Shown: positions 5,370 to 13,058, counted from the stretch's first letter. The stretch is 13,312 nt of DNA from an uncultured Eubacteriales bacterium (GCA_949744025.1 CATJWA010000367.1:1-13312), one strand, 5' to 3'. The notes: a model not told the origin generated them from the letters alone. Translations and numbers: made by a program.

Positions 5370-6719
5370 TCACGCCTCCTGCAAAAGCTTTCTCTGCTCC
5401 ATCACCGCAATGATGGAGTCCACGCTCTCGCGGCACAGCTCGTCGGTCCGGGCCTCGACCATAACGCGCAGCACCGGCTCCGTGCCGCTGGCGCGCAGGA
5501 GAATGCGTCCCTCGCTGCCGAGCTGCTGGGCCACGCGCTCGACCTGAGCCTGGACCTGCTCGTCGTCAAGCGCCGCCTCGCGGTCGTGTACGCGCACGTT
5601 TTTCAGGAGCTGGGGATAGATTGTCACGTCCTTTGCCAGCTCCGACAGCGGCTGCTTTTTGTCGAGCATCACCTGCATTATTTTTATCGCGGTGAGCATA
5701 CCGTCGCCGGTGGTGGCGTATTTGGAGAAGATGATATGTCCCGACTGCTCGCCGCCTATGTAGTGGCCGTTGGCGCGCATATTCTCATACACGTGCTTGT
5801 CGCCGACGGCGGTTTTCTCATAGCCGACGCCAATCTCGTCCAGCGCCTTGTAAAGGCCGATATTGGACATGACTGTGGTAACTACCTTTGTGTTCTCAAG
5901 CGTGCCCTTTTCCTTCATATAGCGGCCCATGATGTAGAGGATAAGATCCCCGTCAATGAGCTTGCCGTTTTCGTCCACGGCAAGGCAGCGGTCCGCGTCG
6001 CCGTCAAAGGCAAAGCCTATGTCCAGGCCCTTTTCAAGCACAAATTTCTGAAGTCCCTCGATATGGGTGGAGCCGCAACCCTCGTTTATATTGGTGCCGT
6101 CGGGGCTGTTGTTTATCACGTAGGTGTCCGCGCCGAGGGCGTCGAACACGCTTTTGGCTATCATCCAGGTGCTGCCGTTGGCGCAGTCGAGGCCGACGCG
6201 CTTGCCCTTGTAGGAGTTCTTCGCAAGGCCGATAAGATAGCCTATGTAACGGTTGCGGCCGGCGACGAAGTCCACCGTGCGGCCTATCTCGCTGCCCGTG
6301 GCGTAGGGGGGCTCGGGGGTATTGCCGTCAAGGTAGTTCTCCAGCTCGTCAATAAGCGCGTCGTCCATCTTCTCGCCGCCGGCGTTTATGAGCTTGATTC
6401 CGTTGTCAAAATAGGGGTTGTGGCTGGCGGAAATCATTATTCCGCAGTCAAAGTGCTCGCTGCGGGTGACAAAGGACACGCTCGGCGTCGTAGTCACGTG
6501 CAGCAGGTAGGCGTCCGCGCCCGAGGCGGTCAGTCCCGCGGCCAGCGCTGATTCGTACATGTAGCTTGAGCGGCGCGTGTCCTTGCCTATGGCCACGTTG
6601 CACTTATGGTCGCGTCCGTAATACCAGCCTAAAAAGCGTCCTATCTTAAAGGCGTGCTCGACTGTGAGCACCACGTTGGCCTCGCCCCTGAAGCCGTCTG
6701 TTCCAAAATACTTAGACAT
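5370..6719 (-). CDS. glmM: Phosphoglucosamine mutase
   Basis: A 449-residue cytoplasmic enzyme converting glucosamine-6-phosphate to glucosamine-1-phosphate for peptidoglycan precursor synthesis. All four signature loops are present: ISASHNP with phosphoserine S99 (family-typical SASH rather than the TASH of phosphoglucomutases), the metal site FDGDADR with D239/D241/D243, the sugar loop GEQSGH (323-328) and the phosphate loop RASGTEP (409-415). The length matches E. coli GlmM (445). The start ATG at 6719 has GGAGG 6 nt upstream. It is first in a two-gene unit with the beta-helix acetyltransferase and is preceded by a strong promoter and a leader of about 95 nt. No glmS-type ribozyme core was recognised in the leader. 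Confidence 0.97.
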   Translation of the reverse strand: MSKYFGTDGFRGEANVVLTVEHAFKIGRFLGWYYGRDHKCNVAIGKDTRRSSYMYESALAAGLTASGADAYLLHVTTTPSVSFVTRSEHFDCGIMISASHNPYFDNGIKLINAGGEKMDDALIDELENYLDGNTPEPPYATGSEIGRTVDFVAGRNRYIGYLIGLAKNSYKGKRVGLDCANGSTWMIAKSVFDALGADTYVINNSPDGTNINEGCGSTHIEGLQKFVLEKGLDIGFAFDGDADRCLAVDENGKLIDGDLILYIMGRYMKEKGTLENTKVVTTVMSNIGLYKALDEIGVGYEKTAVGDKHVYENMRANGHYIGGEQSGHIIFSKYATTGDGMLTAIKIMQVMLDKKQPLSELAKDVTIYPQLLKNVRVHDREAALDDEQVQAQVERVAQQLGSEGRILLRASGTEPVLRVMVEARTDELCRESVDSIIAVMEQRKLLQEA

Positions 6720-6821
6720 CCGATTCCTCCATACATCACAATAAATAAAGCCGCTGTGCGCGGCGTCCGGTCAAATATAATTCTATGCGCCGGCGCGCTC
6801 TGTTTTTCACAATTCTCGGCT

Positions 6822-6850
6822 ATTGTATCACGCCGGGCTTTCAAATTCAA
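6822..6850 (-). promoter_or_regulatory. Promoter of glmM with extended -10
   Basis: On the minus strand, TTGAAT (6850-6845), a 17-nt spacer, and TACAAT (6827-6822) preceded by TGA (extended -10). The predicted start near 6815 leaves a leader of about 95 nt. Inside it GCCGC-GCACA-GCGGC (6764-6750) followed by TTTATTTATT could form a small attenuator-like stem. The box match and spacing are good; no experimental evidence is implied. Confidence 0.7.
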
Positions 6851-6918
6851 TAGCTTTTCGCGCTTTGCTAAAAATGCGTTTTTGGGGCAAGCTATCAAAA
6901 AACGCCGGAGGAAACGAA

Positions 6919-7599
6919 ATGGCCATTGTATTTTTCCGCACGCTTATTATTTTCTCCACGCTGCTGCTGCTCATGCGCATACTCGGCAAGCGGCAGATGG
7001 GCGAGCTGGAGCTTTCAGAGCTGGTGGTTTCGGTGCTGATTGCCGACCTGGCGGCGATGCCGCTCCAGGACATCGGAATCCCTCTGCTCAACGGGCTTGT
7101 GCCCATTGTGATACTCTTTTCCTGCGAGCTGATAATCTCAGGGCTCACCATGCGCAGCGTGAAAATACGCGCCGTGATATGCGGCAAGCCCTGCGTACTG
7201 ATAAAAAACGGCAAAATTCTCCAGGACAACATGCGCATGTGCCGCTTCACCGTGGACGAGCTGGCCGAGGAGCTGCGCAGCAAGGACATAAACGACATAA
7301 AAACCGTGAAATACGCCATACTCGAGACCAACGGCACGCTCAACACAGTCTTGTTTTCCTCCCAGCTTCCGCCCACGGCCGAGCAGCTCGGCGTGAATGC
7401 GCAGGACCTCGGCTACCCCTACATCGTTATCGAGGACGGGCGCGTGCTGGATGAAAACCTGCGTCTGTCGGGGCACGACAGGCGCTGGCTTGAGCACGAG
7501 CTGAGTCTGCGCGGAGTATCGGGTCCGAGCAGCGTCTACGTCATGATTGCCTATGACACCGGCGAAATTTACTTTCAGGAGAAGGAGAGCCGAGCATGA
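6919..7599 (+). CDS. DUF421 (YetF/YcaP-like) membrane protein
   Basis: A 226-residue inner-membrane protein with three N-terminal transmembrane helices (about 3-20, 33-48 and 57-76) and a C-terminal cytoplasmic DUF421 domain. The hallmark sequence GKRQMGELELSELVVSVLI is at 23-41, and the later KPCVLIKNGKIL (90-101) and YPYIVIEDGRVLDENL (166-181) blocks are also typical. The ATG at 6919 has GGAGG 7 nt before it; an upstream in-frame ATG at 6823 has none and would overlap the glmM promoter. It overlaps the next gene by 4 nt (ATGA). The function is unknown; related DUF421 proteins occur in Bacillus spores, including the 2Duf protein linked to spore resistance, so a sporulation-linked role is possible. 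Confidence 0.92.
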   Translation: MAIVFFRTLIIFSTLLLLMRILGKRQMGELELSELVVSVLIADLAAMPLQDIGIPLLNGLVPIVILFSCELIISGLTMRSVKIRAVICGKPCVLIKNGKILQDNMRMCRFTVDELAEELRSKDINDIKTVKYAILETNGTLNTVLFSSQLPPTAEQLGVNAQDLGYPYIVIEDGRVLDENLRLSGHDRRWLEHELSLRGVSGPSSVYVMIAYDTGEIYFQEKESRA

Positions 7600-7973
7600 A
7601 AAAAATGTACGCCGGTATTTTAATTCTCGCGCTTATGCTCTGCGCGGCGGTATACAACGTACACTATCTTGACGCAAAAATGGAGCTGCTGCTTCAATAT
7701 GTGGACACCGCGCAGGAGCTGGCGGAACGCGGCGAGAACGACAGCGCGGCGGACATACTCAGCGAGGCGATAAGCTACTGGGACGGCATGGACTCCTACA
7801 CCCATGTCTTTATCCGGCACAGCGAGATTGACTCGGCCTTCGACGCGTTCTATGACTGTCTCGGCAGCCTGCAAAGCGGAGACGAGGGCTGCGGCGCCGC
7901 GCTGGACAAGCTGCGAGCCCACCTCTTGGGCATTGCGACCATGGAGCATTTAGGGCTTGGCAGTATATTTTAA
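7596..7973 (+). CDS. DUF4363 family protein
   Basis: A 125-residue protein with one N-terminal membrane anchor (residues 5-20, AGILILALMLCAAVYN) and no lipobox, followed by a mostly helical extracytoplasmic domain (DAKMELLLQYVDTAQELAER onward). It matches DUF4363, often found directly after a DUF421 gene in Clostridia. Start and stop overlap with the upstream gene as ATGA, so the two are translationally coupled and probably form one complex. No catalytic residues are apparent. It ends at TAA, 9 nt before a strong terminator. Confidence 0.85.
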   Translation: MKKMYAGILILALMLCAAVYNVHYLDAKMELLLQYVDTAQELAERGENDSAADILSEAISYWDGMDSYTHVFIRHSEIDSAFDAFYDCLGSLQSGDEGCGAALDKLRAHLLGIATMEHLGLGSIF

Positions 7974-7982
7974 GTTTAAAAA

Positions 7983-8011
7983 TCAAAAAAGTGGCAAAGC
8001 CACTTTTTTGA
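7983..8011. terminator. Bidirectional terminator between DUF4363 gene and nrdR
   Basis: Perfect 13-bp arms TCAAAAAAGTGGC (7983-7995) and GCCACTTTTTTGA (7999-8011) around an AAA loop. The A6/T6 ends give a U-run on both strands, fitting its position between two convergent genes. Confidence 0.93.
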
Positions 8012-8039
8012 GAAAATACCGCTTCACTCCACGGGCGGG

Positions 8040-8498
8040 TCATTTATTTTCGCCGAGGAGCTTTGTCAGCTCCTCCATGAAGGTATTAATGTCCTTGAAG
8101 CTGCGGTAGACCGAGGCGAAACGGACATAGGCCACCTCGTCCATATTTTTCAGGCGGTCCATGACCATTTCTCCTATTCTGTCGGAATGGACCTCGCTCT
8201 CAAGCGTGCCGCGCAGCTCCTGCTCGATGTCGTCCGCGGCGGCGTCAATCTCCGCCATGGATATCGGGCGCTTTTCGCACGCGCGAAGCATGCCGTTTAT
8301 CAGCTTAACCTTGTCAAAGGACTGGCGCGAGCCGTCCCGCTTTATCACTACCAGAGGCATGCGCTCCATCACCTCATAGGTCGTGAAGCGCTTCTGGCAG
8401 GCCAGACATTCCCTGCGCCGGCGAATGGTTGTCCCATCGTCGGCCGGGCGCGAGTCGATAACCTTACTGTCGGCAAATCCGCAGAACGGACATCTCAT
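8040..8498 (-). CDS. nrdR: Transcriptional repressor NrdR
   Basis: A 152-residue repressor of ribonucleotide reductase genes. An N-terminal zinc ribbon holds C3/C6 (CPFC) and C31/C34 (CLAC), with the basic stretch RRRREC between them for DNA contact; an ATP-cone domain follows (about 47-137) and would sense ATP/dATP. The length matches the family (about 150). The ATG at 8498 has GGGAGG 8 nt upstream; an ATG at 8516 would add six residues before the universally N-terminal MRCPFC and is rejected. It appears monocistronic, with an extended -10 promoter upstream and a shared terminator downstream. No nrd gene lies in the window, so its targets are elsewhere. Confidence 0.97.
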   Translation of the reverse strand: MRCPFCGFADSKVIDSRPADDGTTIRRRRECLACQKRFTTYEVMERMPLVVIKRDGSRQSFDKVKLINGMLRACEKRPISMAEIDAAADDIEQELRGTLESEVHSDRIGEMVMDRLKNMDEVAYVRFASVYRSFKDINTFMEELTKLLGENK

Positions 8499-8567
8499 AG
8501 CTTTATCCTCCCACATAGTTTTGCATTCTCTTATTTTTTCTTCCGCACAAAACAGCTTATTGGGATT

Positions 8568-8576
8568 ATTATATCA
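8568..8576 (-). promoter_or_regulatory. Extended -10 element upstream of nrdR
   Basis: The minus strand reads TGATATAAT (8576-8568), a perfect TATAAT with the extended TGN. The -35 region about 17 nt upstream is poor (TAGCAT-like), as tolerated by extended -10 promoters. The leader to the ATG at 8498 would be about 60 nt. Confidence 0.55.
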
Positions 8577-8641
8577 GCTCCGAGGAAATAATGCTATATT
8601 TTTTCTTATCTGTCGAAAAAAAATTTCCCTTAATCTGGTCA

Positions 8642-8670
8642 TTGATTTTACGGGCGCAAGCACTTAAAAT
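8642..8670 (+). promoter_or_regulatory. Candidate promoter for the small membrane ORF
   Basis: TTGATT (8642-8647), a 17-nt spacer, and TAAAAT (8665-8670). A start at about 8677 would leave only about 14 nt of leader, beginning in GGGGGTG. Spacing is ideal, but the AT-rich surroundings make chance matches likely. Confidence 0.4.
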
Positions 8671-8690
8671 TTTATTGGGGGTGTTTGCTT

Positions 8691-8936
8691 TTGAAACTGA
8701 GGAGGCTCGCGCGCGGCATTGAGGAGATGCCGCGGCCGGCGTACATATTTCTGCGCACAGTGCTGCTTGTGTGCTGCGTTATGCTTTTTATCTCCTTTTC
8801 GCTGTTCGTCCTTCACACTCAGCGTCCGGCCGACCACTCGCTTTACAAGACCGCTGTGCTGCTGCTGGAAAACCCCGCGGGCGTTCTGCTGTCAGGGCTT
8901 ATCGGACTGGGCTTTCTGCTTGACCGTCTCGGCTGA
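8691..8936 (+). CDS. Small two-helix membrane protein, unknown function
   Basis: An 81-residue ORF with a basic N-terminus (LRRLARGIEEMPRP), a first membrane helix (about residues 19-43, IFLRTVLLVCCVMLFISF...) and a second (about 62-78, AGVLLSGLIGLGFLLDR). The proposed TTG start at 8691 is 7 nt after GGGGGTG (8677-8683); a TTG at 8685 and an internal ATG are alternatives. No family is recognised. A promoter-like pair lies just upstream. Its last 38 nt overlap the 3' end of rnmV on the opposite strand. The ordered positive-inside pattern and the ribosome site favour a real gene, but the non-ATG start leaves doubt. Confidence 0.6.
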   Translation: MKLRRLARGIEEMPRPAYIFLRTVLLVCCVMLFISFSLFVLHTQRPADHSLYKTAVLLLENPAGVLLSGLIGLGFLLDRLG

Positions 8937-9507
8937 GCATTTCCCTGAGCTGCTCGAGCGTGGTCACGGCTCCGAGCACCTCAAGCAGGGCGTTCGTGCT
9001 CAGCCGCTCCGGAAGGCCGAGCCTTTTCTGCACATCGCGGCGCCTGCGCGCGCTGTCAGGCCGCCCTGTAAGGCCGAGCGCGTACATTTCAGCCTTCGTT
9101 ATCCGGCCCCGGGGAGCCTCCTCGGCCTGCTCAAAGGTCGCGCCCGCGCGGCGCAGGGCCTCGATTATCACCTCGGGGCTCATGCCCTCAACGCCGAGCT
9201 TTCCCTCCTTCGAGGGAGAGCTTTTTCTTTTTTCCTTGCCGTACACGTCGGGAATGTAGGCGTTTTTTACATATTTCGGGTTGATGCAGCCCTTGAGAAA
9301 GTTCCTTATCACAAAGCCGGCACCGTCGCTGTCGGTGAGGATTATCACGCCGCGCTCACGCGCAAGCGTGCGCAGAAGCGCGCGCTTTTCCGCGTCGTTG
9401 AACACACCGAAGCCGTCGGTCCGGATTATCAGCGCATCCACCGTCTGGCGCAGCGTATTTTTGTCGTAGCGGCCCTCGACCACTATCACCTCGCGCACCC
9501 TCAGCAT
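8899..9507 (-). CDS. rnmV: Ribonuclease M5
   Basis: A 202-residue endonuclease that trims precursor 5S rRNA at the ribosome. The TOPRIM domain occupies the N-terminal half, with the catalytic Glu in VVEGRYD (9-15) and the metal-binding DSDGAG (59-64). The family-typical INPKYVKNAYIPDVYGKEKRK (75-95) follows. The C-terminal half is basic and would bind RNA or ribosomal protein L18. It is slightly longer than the usual 180-190 residues. Its ATG overlaps the holA stop by 7 nt, so it is translationally coupled. Unlike many Firmicutes, no ksgA follows; the next gene is the convergent small membrane ORF. Confidence 0.93.
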   Translation of the reverse strand: MLRVREVIVVEGRYDKNTLRQTVDALIIRTDGFGVFNDAEKRALLRTLARERGVIILTDSDGAGFVIRNFLKGCINPKYVKNAYIPDVYGKEKRKSSPSKEGKLGVEGMSPEVIIEALRRAGATFEQAEEAPRGRITKAEMYALGLTGRPDSARRRRDVQKRLGLPERLSTNALLEVLGAVTTLEQLREMLSRDGQAESPVR

Positions 9508-10538
9508 CGCACAAGAGCGGCCATCGCCGCAAAAAGCTCGCGCAGCAGCTCGTTTCCGTCCGTGCCGGTGCTCTTGAGCTTATAGTCGTACACCGCGCAC
9601 AGCTCCACCATATCCCGAAGCTGGCCGAGGGTAAAGCGCCCTGCGCTGGCGCGAAGCTTCTGCAAAATAAAGTCAAAGCGCACGCCGGTCAGCTCCATGA
9701 GCTGCTCGCGGCCCGCACCCTTTTCCCGCGCCAGAGCCGCGGCGTACACACGGCGCACCTGCATCCCGATAAGCGCGAGCAGCTTTACCGGCTCCTCGCG
9801 GCAGCGGATGATCTCGCCGAGCGTCCGCGCGGCCTCGTCAAAGCGGCCGGCGGAAAGCTGGTCGGTAAACTCAAACACCTCCGCTTCCGGAAGGCGCTGG
9901 ACAAGCTCGTCTATGTCCCGCGCCGTCACGGTGTCTCCGGGCACTGCGGCGGCTATCTTCTCTATCTCGGGTATCAGACGGTTCATGAGCGCGCCGGCGG
10001 AAAAAATGAGCTGCTCGGCCTCGCGCCGGCCTATGCTCTTGCCCAGCGCGGCAAAGCGCTTGTCTATCCAGCCGATGAGCGCGGCCTGCTCCTGGACCGT
10101 GAATTCAATATATCTGCCTAATTTCTTAACCGCTTTTACCGCGGCAAGACGGCCGTCCGGCTCGCGTCCCGCTGGCGTGAGCAGGGCCACGGTGCAGTAA
10201 TCGGGAATGTCGCCGAGGATGTCCCTCAGCCGGTCAAGCTCGGAATCGCGGCAGGCGTTTATGTCAAAGTCCTTTACCTCCACAAGCGTGCGCTCAGAAA
10301 AAAACGGCGCGCTCTCCACGGCTTCGGAAAGCTGCTCAGGCTCGGGATTGCCGCTAAGGCGGCGGTAATTGAACTCCTCCTCGGCCTGCCCCACGCAGAG
10401 CTTTTTCAGCTCGCCGAGAAAGCTGCGGCGCAGATAGTCCTCCTCGCCGCACAGCAGGTACAGCCGCTCCGGCCCCTCGCTTTTTAGCCGGCGCAGCTCG
10501 GCGGCGTAGTCAAATTTCGGTTTTTCCTTTTTAGCCAT
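9501..10538 (-). CDS. holA: DNA polymerase III subunit delta
   Basis: A 345-residue clamp-loader subunit that opens the beta clamp at primed sites (E. coli HolA is 343). The N-terminal fold begins LYLLCGEEDYLRR, typical of delta and lacking a Walker A motif. The clamp-contacting region is around SAPFFSERTLVEVKDF, the middle lid domain includes SAGALMNRLIPEIEKIA, and the C-terminal collar spans VFEFTDQLSAGRFDEAART to the end. The ATG at 10538 lies within the end of comEC (8-nt overlap) with only a weak GGTAAGAG upstream, pointing to coupled translation. An ORF extension into comEC is out of frame with that gene and rejected. Confidence 0.94.
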   Translation of the reverse strand: MAKKEKPKFDYAAELRRLKSEGPERLYLLCGEEDYLRRSFLGELKKLCVGQAEEEFNYRRLSGNPEPEQLSEAVESAPFFSERTLVEVKDFDINACRDSELDRLRDILGDIPDYCTVALLTPAGREPDGRLAAVKAVKKLGRYIEFTVQEQAALIGWIDKRFAALGKSIGRREAEQLIFSAGALMNRLIPEIEKIAAAVPGDTVTARDIDELVQRLPEAEVFEFTDQLSAGRFDEAARTLGEIIRCREEPVKLLALIGMQVRRVYAAALAREKGAGREQLMELTGVRFDFILQKLRASAGRFTLGQLRDMVELCAVYDYKLKSTGTDGNELLRELFAAMAALVRC

Positions 10539-12807
10539 CGCTCTTACCAACCGTAATCGAAATATTTCCGTCCAAATCCGTTCTGTAAACCTGCGCGCCG
10601 TACTGCGACAGGCGCTCGAGCACCTCACCGGACGGGTGGCCGTAGCTGTTATAACCCACGGAGATGAAGGCCATGTCAGGGCGGCACTCGTCAAGCAGCT
10701 CCGCGCCGGTGGAGTAGCGCGAGCCGTGGTGACCGGCGACGAGAAGCTCTATATCCGGAAGCTCGTACAGCTTTGTGAGGATTCTCTCGGTGCTCGTGTC
10801 CGCGTCGCCGGTTACGAGAAAGTCAAAGTTCCCGTATGCGCCGAGGAATATCAGCCCGCGCTCATTGGCGCCGGCGCTGCCGAGAGGCGCGTAAAGCGTC
10901 GCGTCCAGGCCGCCGAGGTGAAGGGAGGTATCCTGCGTTATGTACAAAAGCTCTGTGCCCAGCTCGGCGCACAGCGCGATTATATTCTCGGTATAACCCG
11001 CGTCGTCCGCGTCCTCGGGCAGGGCGAGGCGGGCCACGTCCATACGGCTGAGAAGCGTTTCCACGCCGTTGGCGTGGTCGGCGTGCAGGTGGGTCAGCAC
11101 CAGCAGGTCTATCCTGCCGCGGCCTTTGGAGCCGAGCCAGGCGCAGGCCGTGTCGCCCGCGTTCTGCGCGGTGTTCAGTCCGCCGCAGTCGATGACAACA
11201 ACGCTGTTTTCCTGCTCCACGACAACGCACTCTCCCTGACCCACGTCCAGAGCCGTCACCGTCATGCCCCGCTCACGCGAGGGCATTTGCAGCAGCGTCA
11301 CGGCCGCGAGCGTAATTACGCAGGCACACAGCGGCAATACGGGGCGGAACGGACGCTTTCCCTTCGTCAGATAGCCCAGCGCGAAAACAGCGTAGGCGAA
11401 AACCAGCCACCAGGCCGCGAAATTTCCGCGCGTGTACAGCGCGGCGCAGGGCAGGCGTGCAACGATTCGCACAACGAGCACAACATATCTCAGCGGCCAT
11501 GCAGTCAGCCACGCGAGCGCCGTGCCGAGCGGAGTCCAGACAAGTCCGAGCGCACACGAGACACAGCCGGCGACAAAGCCCAGCGACATCGCCCACATGC
11601 ACAGCAGATTTGTCAAAAGCGAATACAGCGGCACATAGCCGAAGTACAGCGCCGTGAGCGGCGTTGTCAGCAGCAGCGCGCCGATAGTGGACGACACGGT
11701 GCCGGCCATGCCGCGCAGAAGGCGGTTTTTTCTTATTTTCTCCGCGCGCATAAGCCAGGCGTACACGCGCGGGGAGACGAGCATTATTCCCGCCATCGCG
11801 GAAAAGCTGAGCTGAAGGCTCAGGCTGCCTATCGCCTGCGGGTTTATCAGCAGAAGCAGCAGCGCCGCCGCGGAAAGGCTCGTGGCAGGGTCGTTCTCCC
11901 TGCGCAGAAGCGGGGCAAGAAGCAGAAGAAGCTGCATTATACCCGCGCGGACCGCCGAGGGCGTGAAGCCCGTCACGGCCATGAAAAGCAATATAACAGG
12001 CGCTCCCACAGCCGCCGCGGCGCGCCGGCGTCCGGTCAGAAGTCTCAGCGCGCCGAGAAAAAAGGCCAGGTGCATACCCGAAACGACTATGACATGGCTA
12101 AGACCCGCGGTCTTTATCGCGGAGCTTGTCCGCACGTCAAGATTCAGCTCGCTTTTCTCGCCCGTTATCAGTGCCTGGGCAAGAGGGGCCACGTCCGAGG
12201 GGAACAGCTTGAGCGCCTGTTCGCGCAGCGCCTTCGCCAGCGTGCGGGGGAAGAAAATCCAGCTCCCGTCCCAGCGTCCCGCCGTTTCGCGCTCCTCGCG
12301 CATATTCGCGCGCAGATAGACGCCGCGGGAGCTGTAATAGTCCGTACTCCCTCCCGCGCGTTCGAGGGCAGAGGTAAGCCTCAGCTCGGCGCTGACGAAG
12401 CTGCCGGGCTCGAGCAAAAGCGGCTCGTCGGCGTAGTCGTACACCAGCACGCGGACGCGCGGCAGGCCGTTCTGGCACAGCAGCAAGTCGTTTGAGACGT
12501 AGCCGCTGTCATATACGCGCGTGTAGTCCAGCGCCATGGCGCGCACCGTCAGCGTCCGGCCCGCAAGCGCATCCGCCGGGTAGATGAAAAGCTCGTAGTG
12601 CGCCAGCGTCCAGCCGAAGCCCGCAGCGGCGGACAGCAGCACCGTCAGCGCAGCCAGTCCTGCCCTGTGACGACGGAAAAGCAGGCAGAAAAGTCCCAGC
12701 ACGGCAGCGGCTCCCGCCGCGGGCAGCAGCCACCTATGAGGCATGACATAGTGCGCGAGCACAAGCGCCGCACAGTAGCCCGCGGCGACGGCAAGCAGCC
12801 TACGCAT
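10531..12807 (-). CDS. comEC: DNA internalisation competence protein ComEC/Rec2
   Basis: A complete ComEC of about 758 residues that forms the channel taking single-stranded DNA across the inner membrane during transformation. In order: two to three N-terminal helices, a soluble DUF4131/OB-like domain (about 75-185), the Competence membrane domain (about 205-505) with the signature GLSHVIVVSGMHLAFF, and a C-terminal metallo-beta-lactamase domain with DVGQGE, the metal motif HLHADH and GHHGSRYS. All nuclease-domain metal ligands appear kept. The ATG at 12807 has GGAG 4 nt upstream and overlaps the XRE stop by 8 nt; an ATG at 12822 is possible. The uptake pilus genes are not in the window, so active competence cannot be concluded. 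Confidence 0.95.
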   Translation of the reverse strand: MRRLLAVAAGYCAALVLAHYVMPHRWLLPAAGAAAVLGLFCLLFRRHRAGLAALTVLLSAAAGFGWTLAHYELFIYPADALAGRTLTVRAMALDYTRVYDSGYVSNDLLLCQNGLPRVRVLVYDYADEPLLLEPGSFVSAELRLTSALERAGGSTDYYSSRGVYLRANMREERETAGRWDGSWIFFPRTLAKALREQALKLFPSDVAPLAQALITGEKSELNLDVRTSSAIKTAGLSHVIVVSGMHLAFFLGALRLLTGRRRAAAAVGAPVILLFMAVTGFTPSAVRAGIMQLLLLLAPLLRRENDPATSLSAAALLLLLINPQAIGSLSLQLSFSAMAGIMLVSPRVYAWLMRAEKIRKNRLLRGMAGTVSSTIGALLLTTPLTALYFGYVPLYSLLTNLLCMWAMSLGFVAGCVSCALGLVWTPLGTALAWLTAWPLRYVVLVVRIVARLPCAALYTRGNFAAWWLVFAYAVFALGYLTKGKRPFRPVLPLCACVITLAAVTLLQMPSRERGMTVTALDVGQGECVVVEQENSVVVIDCGGLNTAQNAGDTACAWLGSKGRGRIDLLVLTHLHADHANGVETLLSRMDVARLALPEDADDAGYTENIIALCAELGTELLYITQDTSLHLGGLDATLYAPLGSAGANERGLIFLGAYGNFDFLVTGDADTSTERILTKLYELPDIELLVAGHHGSRYSTGAELLDECRPDMAFISVGYNSYGHPSGEVLERLSQYGAQVYRTDLDGNISITVGKSDG

Positions 12808-13021
12808 TGCGCTCCGGAGCATCGGTCTCGCCGAGGAGATAGTCGATGCTGCATTTGTAGAGCCTCGCTAATTCTATGACCGCCCAGGTGGGGATTTCCC
12901 GCTCTCCTAATTCATAGCGGCGATAGACGTTGCGCTGCATATGCAGGTACTCAGCTATTTGTATCTGCGTATAATCATTATCCTCACGAAGGTCTCGGAT
13001 TCTGCGAAAGTACAACGACAT
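12800..13021 (-). CDS. XRE-family helix-turn-helix regulator
   Basis: A 73-residue single-domain regulator. The Cro/CI-type HTH spans residues 7-62: LREDNDYTQIQIAEYLHM is helices 1-2, QRNVYRRYELGEREIP the recognition helix and turn, and LARLYKCSIDYLLGE the hallmark last helix. The ATG at 13021 is preferred because the fold starts there and the predicted transcription start is near 13078; an ATG at 13072 would leave almost no leader, though the SD for 13021 (GGGG) is close. Its stop overlaps the start of comEC, so it probably controls its own operon through the palindromes just upstream. The ligand or signal is unknown. Confidence 0.88.
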   Translation of the reverse strand: MSLYFRRIRDLREDNDYTQIQIAEYLHMQRNVYRRYELGEREIPTWAVIELARLYKCSIDYLLGETDAPERNA

Positions 13022-13028
13022 CACCCCA

Positions 13029-13058
13029 AAGTAATGATACCGTTCGGCTACATTACTT
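13029..13058. promoter_or_regulatory. Inverted repeat, candidate second operator
   Basis: AAGTAATG (13029-13036) and CATTACTT (13051-13058) are exact 8-bp inverted arms with a 14-nt spacer, in the leader just before the XRE ATG. It could be an operator half-site pair or a leader hairpin. Confidence 0.45.

Noticed and set aside
4476..6551. 691-codon open frame on the plus strand
   Set aside because: It is antisense to glmM and the beta-helix acetyltransferase, shows low-complexity His/Ala/Val/Gly composition, and has no recognisable domain; it arises from GC-rich codon bias.
6720..6815. glmS-type ribozyme or amino-sugar riboswitch ahead of glmM
   Set aside because: No recognisable conserved core was seen, and the ribozyme is associated with glmS, not glmM.
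8499..8600. NrdR-box operator at the nrdR promoter
   Set aside because: I could not identify a pair of NrdR-box-like 16-bp sites; only the extended -10 is convincing.
10636..12495. 619-codon open frame on the plus strand
   Set aside because: It is antisense to comEC, Arg/Gln/His-rich and without domain signal, while the opposite strand encodes all the ComEC motifs.
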